In this document: positions 27,801-42,800 of the stretch, in pieces
Layout: each line of letters starts with the position of its first letter
Position numbering within the stretch: the stretch's first letter is position 1
Source: Antedon mediterranea
Taxonomy: Eukaryota > Echinodermata > Crinoidea > Comatulida > Antedonidae
Direction: 5' to 3'
NCBI RefSeq assembly: GCF_964355755.1
Contig: NC_092671.1
Coordinates: 24,013,070-24,077,069 of the forward strand
DNA: 64,000 bases
Position numbers and translations under genes: made by a program
The notes under the pieces: model-generated
The model's input: the letters and a program-made list of their open reading frames with translations, nothing else
The model's database searches: none
What the model was told of the DNA's origin: nothing

Positions 27801-30800
27801 GCACAATGTAGTTAAAGAGCAGGGCTCAGAGGTTTTCATCTATGCACAATGTAGTTAAAGAGCAGGGCTCAGAGGTTGTCATCTATGCACAATGTAGTTA
27901 AAGAGCAGGGCTCAGAGGTTGTCATCTATGCACAATGTAGTTAAAGAGCAGGGCTCAGAGGTTTTCATCTATGCACAAGATACTAATAAAGACTGGTACA
28001 CAGCACAACAGCTACAAGCTGATCAGCACTAAGCAGTTTCGATATTTCCAACACAAATTTCCTTTTGTAGGTATACTGCAACTCATCTCTACTACTACTA
28101 ACTTCTATCATGGTTTAAAAGGTACAATATATACCGAGTGTACGTAAAAAATACTACCCTTCACTTAAATATTTAAAAAGGCTACTTAGCTACTTACTGC
28201 TGGAGCATCACTTCCTACTGGAGTCCAATTGATACCATCACGACTATAGTGTACCTCATAGGAAAAACGATGCATTGTTTCACCCCGAGTGATTAAACCA
28301 GAGATAGTTGCAAGGTATGGTAAATGAATTTGGAGATATGGGTTTTCATCATCAGGTCCTGCACACCAGATACCACCAGAATTTAGTCTGGCAGCTGATG
28401 GTCCATGTGTTTCATCTTCACTGGTTGATGATGTAATTCTGCTGTTCTCTATATGACCATTTTCCATACCCAAGGGTGCCGAACATTCTAAATTAAGATT
28501 ATAATTAAAATGTTGTGGTTGTTACTTATACCCTTATTTTTATTATTATTACTTTGATATTGAATTGAAGGTTATTGAATAGTATATTTCCAGGACAAGT
28601 CTCGTTTGCATGTCTAACTGATCGTAAGCGATTAGCCACTCACAAGCCAATTGGGTCGTGAGCGAGATTGTGTCAAATAAGAAATTTGGTTAAACTGCAT
28701 CCACAAGTAAAGTAGGTCAAGGGTGATCGATTCGTACCAAAATATTTAGAAAAAATTAAGTAGGTCAAGTGTTATAACGTTTGTAAAGCCAGTTACTTAT
28801 TCGTCGTAGAGGGCGTAGATGCAAAAAAGTTCGTGGAACTAGGGTGGCAAATGGTAAAGTAGGTTAAGGGTGATCGATTCATACCAAAATATTTGAAAAA
28901 ATTAAGTAGGTGAAGTGTTATAACAATCGTAAAGCCAGTTACTTATTCGCTGTACTAATATAGTACCCATAGTTCTTTTGTATGTATTACTCATAAAAAA
29001 AACCTATATTTATATTATTTTCATAAAACTATGGTATAGTCTATTTTGTGGGTGTTCACTTTACAATTTGTGACAACTTTCCTTTGAACATACAGTAGTA
29101 GTGAAAGTATTAAACAAATAATGAATGTCATGAGGTGAAATATAACCTTTCATCATTCACCGAATGACATTATTTGTACCATTCCACGAACATAATCATT
29201 CATTATTTGCTTTAAATAACATTTAAATAGATTCCTGTCATTTGAGTCAGTTTAAATAAAAGGTAGGCCTACATTTGATTCACATTGAAACAGTAAAATA
29301 AAATGTATTAGTTTTTTTGTAACATATTTACATTGCACTGCTAAAATTAAAACTAAATTCTTGTTTTTACCTTCCAGATGCACACTTGAATGAGCTGTGG
29401 AATAAAAATATATTTCATATAATTAATATTGTAAAGCTTACATTAATCTACATAAATACATGGTTTTTATTATCCTGTTCCTTGCTAATACTCCCATTAT
29501 CAAAAACGGTATAAAAGCAATTCTATGACAGAAGGGATTAACTTAATAAAAAATAAACTTACGAGGTCTAACACAGTCATAAACAACTTCCAAATACTTG
29601 TAAGTTCCTCGACAAGGATCACCAAAGACATTGTTATTTGCCTGTATTCTACAGCTTTGTGTTCCTTGACAGTGCTCAGTTATTACCTCCAATGATGAAT
29701 CTGCTTCACATTCAACGGTTCTCATTGCTCTGTGGGGACACACTCTTTCATTATGGCGTCCATAACTTGCGCTGTAAATTTGTATATTTAATGCTCCACA
29801 GTTAATAGTCACATAATCTCTTTCGCAAGCTATTGTAAGGAGACCTAGTGGAATAGCGTTGATAGATGCTTCTGTTAGGAAAAAAAATATTTGACAGTTC
29901 AACTTATATCAACAAATATGTTTACAGCACTGTAATTTGAAAGACACATTATCACTGCTTGAATTTGTTGTACAATACGTACCAAAATCACAAAATTTGA
30001 ATTCTCCATCACTCCCCCATCCTGTTGTAAATCCAACATAATTCACAAAAAGATGATTCCCGTCTCTAAAATGCATAAAGGCTGCCTTGCCTCCTTCACC
30101 AACTCGAATGTCGCCTTCAACAAAACTGATCCAAAATGATCTATATTCATCTCGATCCACAAATCCACCAGTGTTTCTAGGCCTATATTCCACCAGATTA
30201 GTACCCTGACGGCTGCGTCTAATAACTGATTTTGTGTTTCTCCATCCTCCAATCACAATTTCATATTGTTCATCTAAATTGTGGTTTTGACTGGACAATG
30301 TAATATGAACATCATTTCTTGCCTTAACTTCAAATTTGATTAAGTGTGTAGTACTATCCAGTCTCTTAAGATTATATTGATAGTTGTACTGAGTATCTGT
30401 CTCATAATAATGACAGCCATCTGCATATATAAAGTAAAGTTATTTTATTTTAATGTTTTTAAAACAAACAAAAATATAGTGAACCTCATCACTCGAACTT
30501 GGACCGCCTGCTTGATATGCAGATGTCCTAACCATTAGACCACTGGGGCTTTCATGGTATTGTTCAAACTCGATTGGATAACGACTCTTTAACATTCTCG
30601 GCGTGGTACGGCGGAACAGCACTAGTCCTCAGTTGTACGCACGCGCAACAGAGATCAAATTGATACATCCTCATCTTTCAGTATTTTTATTCACGAGGCG
30701 GGATCTCCGAAGAGATACTTTTATATATATAAACACAAGAGGCAAAGAACATTAATTCTAAATATATATATATAAATCATAACGGACATTGTGAGAATGA

Positions 30801-33800
30801 TTATCATGTGACATTTCATCTTTGAGAATACCATAGATTTATATTTTTATCTTTTCTTTTTTTTTAATACTTCTTTTTACTTTGTGATGAGGATCATCCA
30901 AGTTTTAGTTAAGAAGTTGATTACTATCGTTTAAATAACTGAAATAGTTCACAGGGACTTACAGACAGGAGTATAAATTACATTTACAAAAAAAACTTAA
31001 AAATACATTGATAATATCTATGAACACCATGTAAAAAAGGGAAATGAGCAAGTAGTCGCACATGGCAGCAGCGTGCAGGATTGCAATTGGCTGCATCTCA
31101 TATTTTTATAATTGGACCAAACCACTAAAAAATATGACTCAACCACCAGAATTACAAATCTACAACATTTATATATTATTTAATAAAGTGAGTAGGTTTT
31201 CCTACCCCAAATTGTGGATCACCTTCAATTTGACTGAATTCTATGGTTCCTACTGCCCTTGTACTTTATTCAGTGGCGTAACAGCTATGATCGCTCACTG
31301 GCTAAACTCAAGGGCCCCAGAGCTTAAGGGGCTCTCGAGCATGAGCAGCATAGGAGGGCCACTTAGGAGTGCTAAACCAGGGACCTTTCCTCCTGCAAGA
31401 ACTCCCATGTTTTAGATTCAGGGACGCAGTACAAAAAAATGTTGTGGAACGCAGCATTACATTACATAGTATAAAGATAATGAAAGACACATACCTTTTC
31501 ATAAAACATTTTGGTCACAAGTTACAACACAATCACATACTGAACTGTCTAATTTAACATTAATACATTGGTTAAACAATCAGTATAATAAAACTCCATG
31601 AACCTAAAAATTATTTATAGGTCCATGATAAAAAAATTACTATTCATTTCAACGTCATATTGCTACAGTATTTTTATATGATTTGATAATACTGTAATCT
31701 ATGTACAAACCTCTACAACATGCACTCATGCAACAATGACAGATCTACAGAAACTACACATACAACAATAAAAACATGCAATTAATGAATACCAAGTGTT
31801 TGAGATACAAACCATCAGTCACTTACCTGTGGCTGAAAAATAAAAAAGGCACATATTGTTATTGTACAATTATTAAAACACCCTTTATAGGAGTTTACAT
31901 TTGAAACATACTAATGATTTAAATACCACCAGTCATCACCTGATCAGCCTAACAATCTATAATACTATTCATGACTTACTTGTTTGTATGGTGGTGGTCA
32001 AAATTGTTGTAGGATTTACTGAAAAAAAGCAAAAAGGTAAATGTCATTTATTAAGCTTTTATAAATTGTTTTCTCCTCCTTTTCAGTTTCAGTTTCAGTT
32101 TATTTTCCATTTCAATTTATGAACATAAGATAAACAACCTATATGAATGGATAACCGTAAGAGCGAAGCTCGTTAGCCGGTCACCCGTTAGTGCTGTGAC
32201 ATTACAGACAACATAAAGACTTTTCACTGGCTTGCCTGGTAAAACAAAGTAATCTCTCAGTTTGTATTATAAATTTTTATATTTTATTAATAATTGAACC
32301 TCCTGAATGAAAATAAAGTTTTAAATTAAAAATCCTTCAATGACAACAAAAAAACAATAAAAGATAAAGCACCACAATGAGATTCAAAGACCAATTTAAA
32401 ACAGATTTTAGTTTACAAGTGTTGCATGTATAAAGAGTGATATCGCCCTCTATCTGGGACAGAGGCAACATGGTGGATATATTGTAGAGCACATGTGTTG
32501 ATACCTGAATAAAGAATGTTGTTATTAATCATTGTCGTATGAAGTCTTCAATCATAAAAACAATACATAAAACAACAAGGAAACCGACAGAAGAAAAAAG
32601 ATTTGAGTTTGGCAGGAAAACCCTAGGAAAATGAGTGCCAATGCGTCATAATTGGCAAAAAACCCTCAAGTATATGTGGCAGATGCAAGAGCAATATAAT
32701 TTAATATCTACTAATGTCTACTTCCAGAGATATCGCCGTCTGAAGTTCTGGATGTTACAATCAATGTTTTGAGAAAAATGCTTTTAAAGTTAACAGGAAA
32801 CGCCTTAGGAAAAGGGTATTCTAATTGTTTTATTTCAATGAACCTTCGCACATTTGTTACCTAATTATTGTTTTATTATTATGCAAAATTTTCATTAAAA
32901 ACAACCCACTGCAACACTTTTAATTTAAGCATAAAACATGACATGTCTCTGTGCATGTTTTTTTGTAAATCGGAAAAAAAGCAACCCCTGTACCATTTTA
33001 ATGTAATTTGTAACTAGCAATTTGGCTCTTCAAAGAATCCATGTGTCATAACTGTTGCAAAGTGTGAGATCATTTTGTAATTTTACATAGCAACACGTTT
33101 AATCAGTTTTTACATTTTCCAACATGTGCCGATCATACTCTTGATCTTGTACTATGCAATGTGCAAGAACATTTCATTTGGTGAAGATATTTTTTTCCTC
33201 AGACCATTGTGCAATAAAACCCAATTAAATTTAGTAATTTTAGTCAAATTAATCATAATGATAATCGATAAAAAACCTGAATTCATTGATATCCTTGAAA
33301 ATCCTTACCCGCACTCCCTGGAATCTTTTGTACCTTGCTGACAATGTTGAAGCTGTTAATTTATTTTAAGAATTTATTTATAAAGTTGACTCAAAATTAA
33401 AACTTCTTCATTGGTTTAACTGTGAACTCTATAATTCACTCAAGTTAAAAGAATATTGCTCCAGAGTTAAGAGGTGTAATTTTAACCAAATTAATATTGA
33501 AAATTTTAGTTTTGCAATGACTAATTAAAAAAAAAAATCTATGTTACCATTGTAGTACTCTCCTCCTGCCACTGATTGAGAAATGAGGTCCATGTTGTAC
33601 TTCTGGTCATTTTTTCGTAAAATGTTTCATTAGAGCAAATATAAATATTTACATTCTGAATAAATCAGTGAAAAAATCAACTGTCCCTGACTAGTAGTAG
33701 TTTTTGAGATATGATAACCCTGTAATTTCACCTTAATTTACATATTTAAGCTAATTTGCATATCATCGGATGAGTGACAGAGGTGTGATGCTCAAATTTT

Positions 33801-36800
33801 GATCTTCTAATCATATGTGACCATTTAAAAATCTTGTTTGCCAATTTGTTTCACTCAAAATGCTAGATTGCCTAGCCCAGCATTTCGTGAATTTTTTATT
33901 TAGCGGCATAAAATCCGGTTACCGGAACCAAACTGTGGCCAAACTACCCGGCTGGACCAATGTAATACAACAGTCAATGTAATAAAACAGAAAAATTTTA
34001 AGAATATGGACCTGTAGGTCCTCGAAAATTGCATTGTATTTATTTTATTTATTTATTTATTTTAACTTGCGCTGAAGAAGTTTGACGGAACGTCGGCCTA
34101 CCCTATACTGAAGAGTGTAATGATAATGTCAGAATAGAATGTGATAGGCATAAGATGCTTTACTTTCATTGCCTCATCCTTCGGATGGGATGTAAAGCTG
34201 TTGGTCCCATGTACATATAGTGCACGTTAAAAAACTTTCGAAAAGAGTAAGGGACTGTCTCCTGGTGTGCTGATCTGGTAGGTGCTGCACTGCTTGCTAA
34301 CGTGGGTCCGTGGAGGGCCTGTCATGGGTCCGGGACAAAAATGGGTCCGGCCGGAGCAGTTTTGGCTCTAAATTTGTTGCCAAAAGCAGTCTACCTCTTT
34401 CAAAATTGTTCTAGGTTTTTTTCTGTCGATTTTATTTAAAATTACTAAGCCTACGACATATTTTAAATATCTCGTAATATATATACCACCATATTTATAA
34501 CCCCAGGGCGTTTGATGTTCAGGAGGGTTTTTAGGGGCCATTTATTCAAGGGGGGAATTTTTTCAGGGGATGCATTTATTTTTTTGGGTGTAATATGGTA
34601 ATTTGTATAATCAAATAAATACCCCCTAGATATGAAAAAATACAACATAATTAATATCGAAAAGTGATAAAATACAGTAAAATTGTATCAAAATACTTGA
34701 TAAATTGTAGATAATATGTCAATCAATGAATTCTACTACAAATAGAAATGTATAATACAATATCGTGTAGATAATGCATGTGACGGGGCGTTTCTGGGGC
34801 GGATACAAACATTTTTTAAAAGGGGGATCCAGAAAAAAGGGCACTTCAACCAAGGACATAACTTCTTTTTTTTATTATGCAGGGGTGCAACGTGCATTCA
34901 CATTCTTTTTTACATAGATATTTATGACTTTTAACAGATTGTGTTTGTACTTCATAAATATGACACACACAACCCGTTAAAATGAATATCCAGGATTTTG
35001 AATTGGGGGTATTTTGGGCCACCACAGGTATAGGAATATTTTGAGAATATGAACCCCTATTTGCACCCTCGAAATAAACAATTTAGGTATGGTTATTTTG
35101 TTTAGAAAAATGCAGGTTTGTGTTATTTATATTATCTATAAGGATGGAGAAGAACTGATTGTAAAGATGAATTTGAAAAAAAAAAAAGAATGATACCAAT
35201 GAATCAATGAAAAATAGTGCCGACCATTAAATCAAAAATGGGGGCGTTTATTCGGGAGAGGCATTTATTCAAAGCAGGGCATTTATTTGAATAAATACGG
35301 TAAGTAAGTTATTATAAATACTGTAAAACCAATATATTCTACCTAAAAACATGACAGAGGTGTTCAATCAGATTTCATCCTGCCTGGACACGGATGGGTG
35401 TGCCAGCTAGATTTTATTTTAATGATTGATTTAATTAATCTTTCTTAACAATCATTAAATAGTGTATACTATTGCACGTCATGTGACCCCCCTTCATACA
35501 ATCAAATTACAGGAATTTAGGAGTTATAATACTATTTATTGATTGATGAGTTGCTAGTAATAATATTTTAAAAACGGGCTGAATTTTAATATTAAAACTA
35601 GATTTGAATTCATCACTTTGATGACCATGTGCACATCATACATTAGAATATTGCGCACAGAAAAAAGACTAGAGTATACCATCATTATGATGACGTCATA
35701 ACATCCAAGAGATAACAATTTTGCATGAATTCATATCTACAACTTATCTACTTACATTTAATATGAGTTAAGCTATAATAGATTCAAAATATTTTGTAAA
35801 TGCAAATTTTCTAATTCAACGTGTTTGTAGGGCATGATTTAAAGCAGGGGCGGACTCAGGGGTGTTGCCCGAGCAACACCCTAAATTTCATACTAAATGT
35901 TTTTTCCTGCCTCTAAATTAAAATTTAGATCCCATTTCTTCATAGATATTAACCATTAACGTTATAGCCCAGCCCAGGGTTGGAAGGGTCAATATGTAAA
36001 TTGACTGACTGCAGCGTAAAATTAACCGCGCACAATTTAACGGCGTTCAGCGGATTTTTTTTTTTCCATTTCTCCACGTCCGTAAAATTGGGCCGAATTT
36101 CCGTAGTAATTACGGACGTTCCAAACTTTGAAATAACAGTGTTTGATTGCTTCTTCCTGCAAATTTCAATCATATTTTCTTTTCTGGAGTGTGGTTTATT
36201 TTAAGCAACACTGTTGTACAGTATAGTGGATAAATGAAAATTAATTTTGGAAATTGTGGTTTTACTGACTTATTTAGCATTTATTTCAAAATAATACAAT
36301 TCAACGTTTTGCTCAATATATTTATAACAGCAGCTTCACATTTTTTTTCTAACTAAACTTGATTAAATTATTAATTTATAGGCCTAGTAATTAATTTGTA
36401 TTAATTGATTATAAGTGCTAGAATAATATTACCTTGCCGAAAGTACCTTCGTCGGGGACTTCCTCTGACGTTTGCATTGAACACAAACAAATGTTATCCT
36501 TAGTCGCGTGTGTTTTACCGGCGGAAAAAATAGGCGGGATAAATACTGCTGATAGATATTAGAGTGTCATTTCCGGCAAAACTAGAGGTGCCAATTATCG
36601 TGCGAGTGCACCATTTCCAGCCATCTAGAGGTGTCATTTAACAAAATTCGCAAATACTTGGTTTCTTAATGGCCCTGGACTCTTGGGCAACCCCTTAAAA
36701 TAGTCTTGCGACCGCCCCTGTTTAAAGTGAAAATGAACTTTTTTTTTTTAATTAATTACTAGAAAAGGCTGGAAAATCATGTTTCAAGAGAAAAAAACAT

Positions 36801-39800
36801 TTTTTATACTCCTAGCGCACCGTACGCGTAAAATAGTTTGCGCACGTGGGAATTTTTGACATACATAAAATGTTATGATTCGCATAGAAATACGTTAGAA
36901 ATAGCGCACAGAAAAATATTATGTCATTATAAATCAATGTGCTTGTATGGTGTGATTTTGTACAAGCTGTGCACACAAGTGCGTGCGCAAAATGCAAAAC
37001 AATTCAAACATTTTGAAATTTCATAAAGTTTCTTGCACAACTACAGTTTATTATAGGCCAATCTTCTGACAAAGTTATACCTATTTATTTTCACATGCAT
37101 TAAGAGATATGATGCAAACAAAAATCGTGGAAAGAAGAACTAGATTTGACGAGTTTGGGTTATCCTCGCAAACGTAACAAGCACATATGTTAAAATATGA
37201 ACGCCAACAATTATTATGCCATTTGATCCTACAGTATGACATGAAGACCTTTACAGTGATGAATTGTGTCTATTTTGTGTCTACAGTATACTGTATTTTT
37301 ACAGAATACATTGTATTATATACAGTGTAGCATAGAATGTATGAATGTAGAATTGCGAGACCCATATTTTATTCCATTTTTTAACCTGATGACGTCATCC
37401 AAATGAAACATGAAGATAACAATTTTTTAGAAGATAAATATCCAAGTGTCAATAAAAAATAACTTTTCGTTTTTAATCTATGATCAATCATTGAAATTCA
37501 TAAAATTGCGCAAGTAAAATTGGAGGTGCACAACTTCATGTAGATGTCCATATGTTGACAAAGTTATGACATGTTATGTTTACACACTTTTTAGAATAAG
37601 CCACAAATATGACAGAAACAAACAGATACTAGGCTACTAGGCTCTATTACTAAAAGAAAGAGAAAAAAAGAAACAGGACAGTTACAATGAGTTATCCACT
37701 ACTAAGGTGCAGATAACTAATAAAAAATAAAACCTTGTAGTTTTCAATATTGATGGCTATTTATGGCCCTTTAAAAATGATATATAAATAGGCCTAAGCC
37801 TACATTATGGCTAATTTTGCGCACCAATGCATATATTTGTAAAAACAGTTCTACTGCCCGGATTAATTTAATTAATTAATAATACCGTACTACTACAGTA
37901 TGTACATAATGAATAAAAATTTGAGATTGAGTGCATGTTTTAAACGCTTTATGTAATGTCCACCAACCACATGAACTTGCTCAACTACAGCATCGACGTT
38001 GTCGCCAATTATTAAACTTCTGTGTCCCCTTTTTCTCATTTATTATCTATTATTTTTAGAAAATGTTAACTGTTTTTTGTTTTTATTTGAGAAATAAAAA
38101 TTATTGATTGATTGAAAAAAAAAAAAAAAAAAAAAAAACATTGCTAGGTCTAGCCGGCCACGGGGCCGAGTCACAGCCTGGCACCGTCGATAGGCATTCT
38201 CTACAGAGAAGCGATATGAAAAAAAATCAGGTCTTTATACGATGGCGTCACCCACGTATCCAGCACCCCATTGGCTGATTCTGACGTAAAGGAATTTTAC
38301 CGTACCTTTAGCAAACCGAAGTGAGGATACGGTACTGTATCTTTAGCCACAGCGTTAATTTTAACGCTTGAGTTGCTGATCAGTTACCCGTATTTACTAG
38401 ACTACAAGCAGTCTAGCTAATGTGCTAGGCCAAGTAAAGTAGTTGTAGGTGGATTACCGGTATTAACACTTTGAATTAAAATAACGACCTGAATTATAGT
38501 AGAATCCTTCCTCCCACCTCTTCCATTGCGCCCGATTGTCGCATTTTCACGGGTGTCTAGAAAACTCATATCTCAGATATATCTGAGTTTTCTAGATCTA
38601 GAAAACTCAGATATATGACTTTTCTAGATCTAGAAAACTCAGATATCAAGATCTGAGTTTTCTAGTTCCAAAATGGAACTAGAAAACCCAGATCATCAAA
38701 TGGATCGTTCCATTATTAATAGAGGGGAGCATGTTTGAAATACTACAGTATTATATTTTTCTTACTACTGTAACTTGTAGTAGCAGCCTACGACTTAAAT
38801 CATAAAGAAATACAGTATACACCTTTTAAAATGTAGGCTTAGCATTTAGGCCTAGTCTAGCTAAGCAAACTCAATTCACGGTTCAACGTGTGGGCGCTAT
38901 CACGATGTATCGCGAAGAGTAGGCCTGGCTCTGTTAGGCAAGAAGTGGTCAACTCGTACCAAAAATAACTCGTACCTATTCCCAACTTGGCTCACTCGTA
39001 CCTCAACCAACTGGTACCCACACCAACTCGTACATATCTAATTTTTAAGCCTACAATTTAACGGCAACGTGCACTGTATTTTCTTTATGATTTAAGCCAT
39101 AGGCCGCTTCTAAATGTTACAATATTAGTACACAATAATCAGTTTTAATAATACTCTAGTATTTCAAATGACCTACCTGCTGATTAATAATGGAACGATC
39201 CAAATGACCTGCCAACCAATCAAATGATGATCTGAGTTTTCTAGTTCCATTTTGGAACTAGAAAACTCAGATATCTGACTTTTCTAGATCTAGAAAACTC
39301 AGATATATCTGAGATCTGAGTTTTCTAGATCTGAGTTTTCTAGACACCCCATTTTCACTACTCGATTTTGTAGACGGCCTCTATGAAAAACATTACTAAT
39401 TCTAAACCACTTATATTAGGCACTGGCGGATGATGGTGGTAGCAACTTACACACACAGTACCACATGGATTAAGATTCCTTAATATAAATGAAAAACGTT
39501 AAAGTCCAGGTGCATGAAATCTGTGTGTTGTGTACACAACATGCATGCTATTCTAGGAGAGTAGCCTACACTTACCGTATGTAATCAGGCTTCTAAATAG
39601 TTTAGGCCTATCTTTAAGCTTCTGCTGTTTTTAGTTTTTGATGAATAATATTATTTGTTTTGTGTTCGTTCTTTTAAAAAGGACGACGAGTGCGTTTGCT
39701 CATTAACTTTGTTGCACTTGTGTGTTTTAGCTCACAAGTTTGTGATAGAATTGCTACCTACTTAAAAAATATTGTAAATCAACAAAATTATTCAAGTAGT

Positions 39801-42800
39801 GAAGTGAAGTTATAGGTCTGCAAATAACACAAAAACACTCTGGTCTAACAAAGTGCCCTGACCAAATAAAAAATAATGAATATAAAAATTATTATAATTA
39901 ACGAACGAACGAAAAACTCACAACGCATGCAACGTTTATTGAACATCAACCTAGGCGTACATAAAAGTAACACTACTATAATCTACTAGTTTTTTTACTA
40001 TGTCAATAAACAAAAGGCAAATCTAAGTATTGATGTATTAAGCTGACAAAAAAACAATAAACCATAATACTGTGAATTAAAAAAAATAACAAAAACATGT
40101 TTACCATTACTTTTTGGTATTTATCATTTCTTCATCATATCAACACAAAAGCAGTAGGCTACATACCCACCCGTAAAACTTAATATCATATTAGAATAAA
40201 AAGAATAATATAATTTCCACATATAAATCCAAAAACAATTTTTCCGAAAGAATGAGCCACCACCAATGATTTGTTTCAGCTTACGTTCACAATTGTAGTA
40301 AATCCGCATGTATTTATGGGTTCCTCTGCATGGATCTCCGAACACAGAATTGGACGCGGGAATTGTACACTGTTGTTGTCCTTCACAACGTCCTGTTATC
40401 TCGTTTTCTGCACTCCTTGCGGAACAATCCGTGTTTTCAGTCGGTCCGTTGGGACACACGCGGGTATTGCTGCGACCGTAAAAACCATAGTAGATCTTAA
40501 GTGAATGCTGTGGTTCGCAGGAAATAGTTCCAGTTTCCCCTTCACATGTATTTATCTGCGATAATCCTACAAAAATATTACATTATTACTAACAAGTTCT
40601 TTTGATGAACATAATATGTTCTGAAACATTTCAGAATGAACATTTTATTACTACTGGCTAAAAAAGTGGGGAAGAATTCACGTTTTGAAAAAAGATGACG
40701 GTTGTCGATCGTTTGAACATCCCAAACGAAATCAATAAGATTTACCTTTTTTGCATAATATAAAAAAGCTGCTGTTACTACTCAAATTTAAAATGTGTTA
40801 ATTATATTCGGCCAGTGCCTATGAATGAATGAATGAATGAACAAACGAACGAACAACCGAACGAACGAATGAATGACTATTACAGAGTGAATAACGACTT
40901 CTTATGTAAACTTACCGAATCCACAAAACTGAAAGTTTCCATTGCTTCCCCAGCCGGTTGTAAAACCTACATAAAGAACTTGTAATGGATTGTCATCGGT
41001 ATACACCATAAACGCTGGTTCGTTTTCAGCGCCTACAGAAATCGTACTATCTGCAAAATCTATCCAGAATTTCCGAAAACTTTCAGAGTTTAGAAATCCA
41101 TTAGGTCGTCTTTCACTGACCAAGTTTGTGCACTGTTTACACCGTCGAATAACTGACCGAGTGTTTCCCCAACCGCCGATAACAATTTCATACATGTCAC
41201 GTACTTCTTCTTTCAGCGATGACAATGCAATATGAACGTCATTAGCCGCTTTGATGGAAAACTCTAACCGTGTGACGTCATTCCGGAATTTCGGTAACTG
41301 AAATCTGTATCTGTATTGGTCGTTGGTCTCATAGTTAATACAGTCTAAAATAAATAGATACAGTATAATGAAGTATACACAGATTGTTACTGTGTTATTA
41401 ATGTTGAATACCGTATATTTTATACTATAGGAATAATTTATTATTATTATTATTGATACACTGCTGAATTTTCCTAGCTGTTGATTGTTGGTCTCATAAG
41501 TTAATGCAGTCTAAAAAAGTATACACTGATTGTTACTATGTATATTAATGTGGAATACCGTAAATGTTATACTAGTCATAATTATAAGCAAACTATTCAT
41601 AACTCTGTGTTTTGCAAGCGTTTGTAGATAATCTGGATAGGAATTGTTGGAATTGTTAACGTGTTATCTTTGATGATTGTGGCTAATGGTACCAGGACCA
41701 GACAAATATGCATTAAGTATGTTTTGGAAGGATGCCAAATTAAGAATATTGTATTTGAATTAATTAAATAACTAGGCCTAACGTTATATTATTGATATGC
41801 ATAAGAGAAAATTGTACTTACAACACGTCACGATAAAACAGATAACGAACAGCAACGTAAACAGTCAAATACACGTGAAAAGGCCAAGACATGTACATCA
41901 AAACACATTGCAATAGACAGTAACAGCAACTCGACGATATTCGATAAATTAATTCTGATTACCATTAGTTGTTGTACTTACTTTACATCGCCGTTTAAAT
42001 TAACTCTTACCATTAAATCAATTATTTAATGATTAGGCAATTTTAAAGTCATCTCTCGAAGTCTTGTCATCGTTTATGACTACAAATCCATAATGATCTG
42101 GATTTGTATTATATTACCACTAAAACCATATGGAAACGGGTATATTTTCGTTACGTCATAATTTTCAGAGATCTTTACCTGGTGAAATTTTCTTTACTTA
42201 ATAAAATTGTCTCCGAGTGTAAATTGCCTTCAATACAAGAAAAATTGTTTTTACGGGGTGAAAATTTTTTTTAAAAGGCCTGGTGAAACGTTTGTTACCG
42301 ACAATAACTGTATGTAGGTATACAGCCAGAGTAAAATTATCTTTATGGACAGACTAGATTTTTAAAATAAAATTATATATTATGTAACCAGAATTCAGGG
42401 TGGGACGAATGATAGAAAAAGCAAAGATCATGCATTGTGCGTGTTAACCGTTGTTCCAATAAGGTTTTATTTATCCGTTTTTACAGGCGATTGTCTTTTT
42501 AGAAATTAATGTGATACGTACAAGTTATCTGTATTTAAGCAATACGTCAAATGGTTCACACAAAGCCGAACTGAAGGTAAAATAAAGGCTGTTTTGTTGA
42601 ACTGTACACACACGAATGTTGTATAAACACTAAATCAAATGTTGCTACTGCTACAAACTTACATGACGTTAAACAGGAAAATCCATACACATTGATAGCA
42701 CTCAGTACTAACAACATTAAAAGAATAGAATGAAGGTTTGTAATTTGAAAGTGGTTCAACAAAATTGACAAAAAAGTAATAAATACGTTAGATACGATAA

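Noticed and set aside
25267-27975. CRISPR-like array
   Set aside because: Units are contiguous with no unique spacers; eukaryotic minisatellite.
39571-39620. Acceptor-donor pair near CACTTACCGTATG
   Set aside because: Would give a 17-nt exon with a stop in phase 1.
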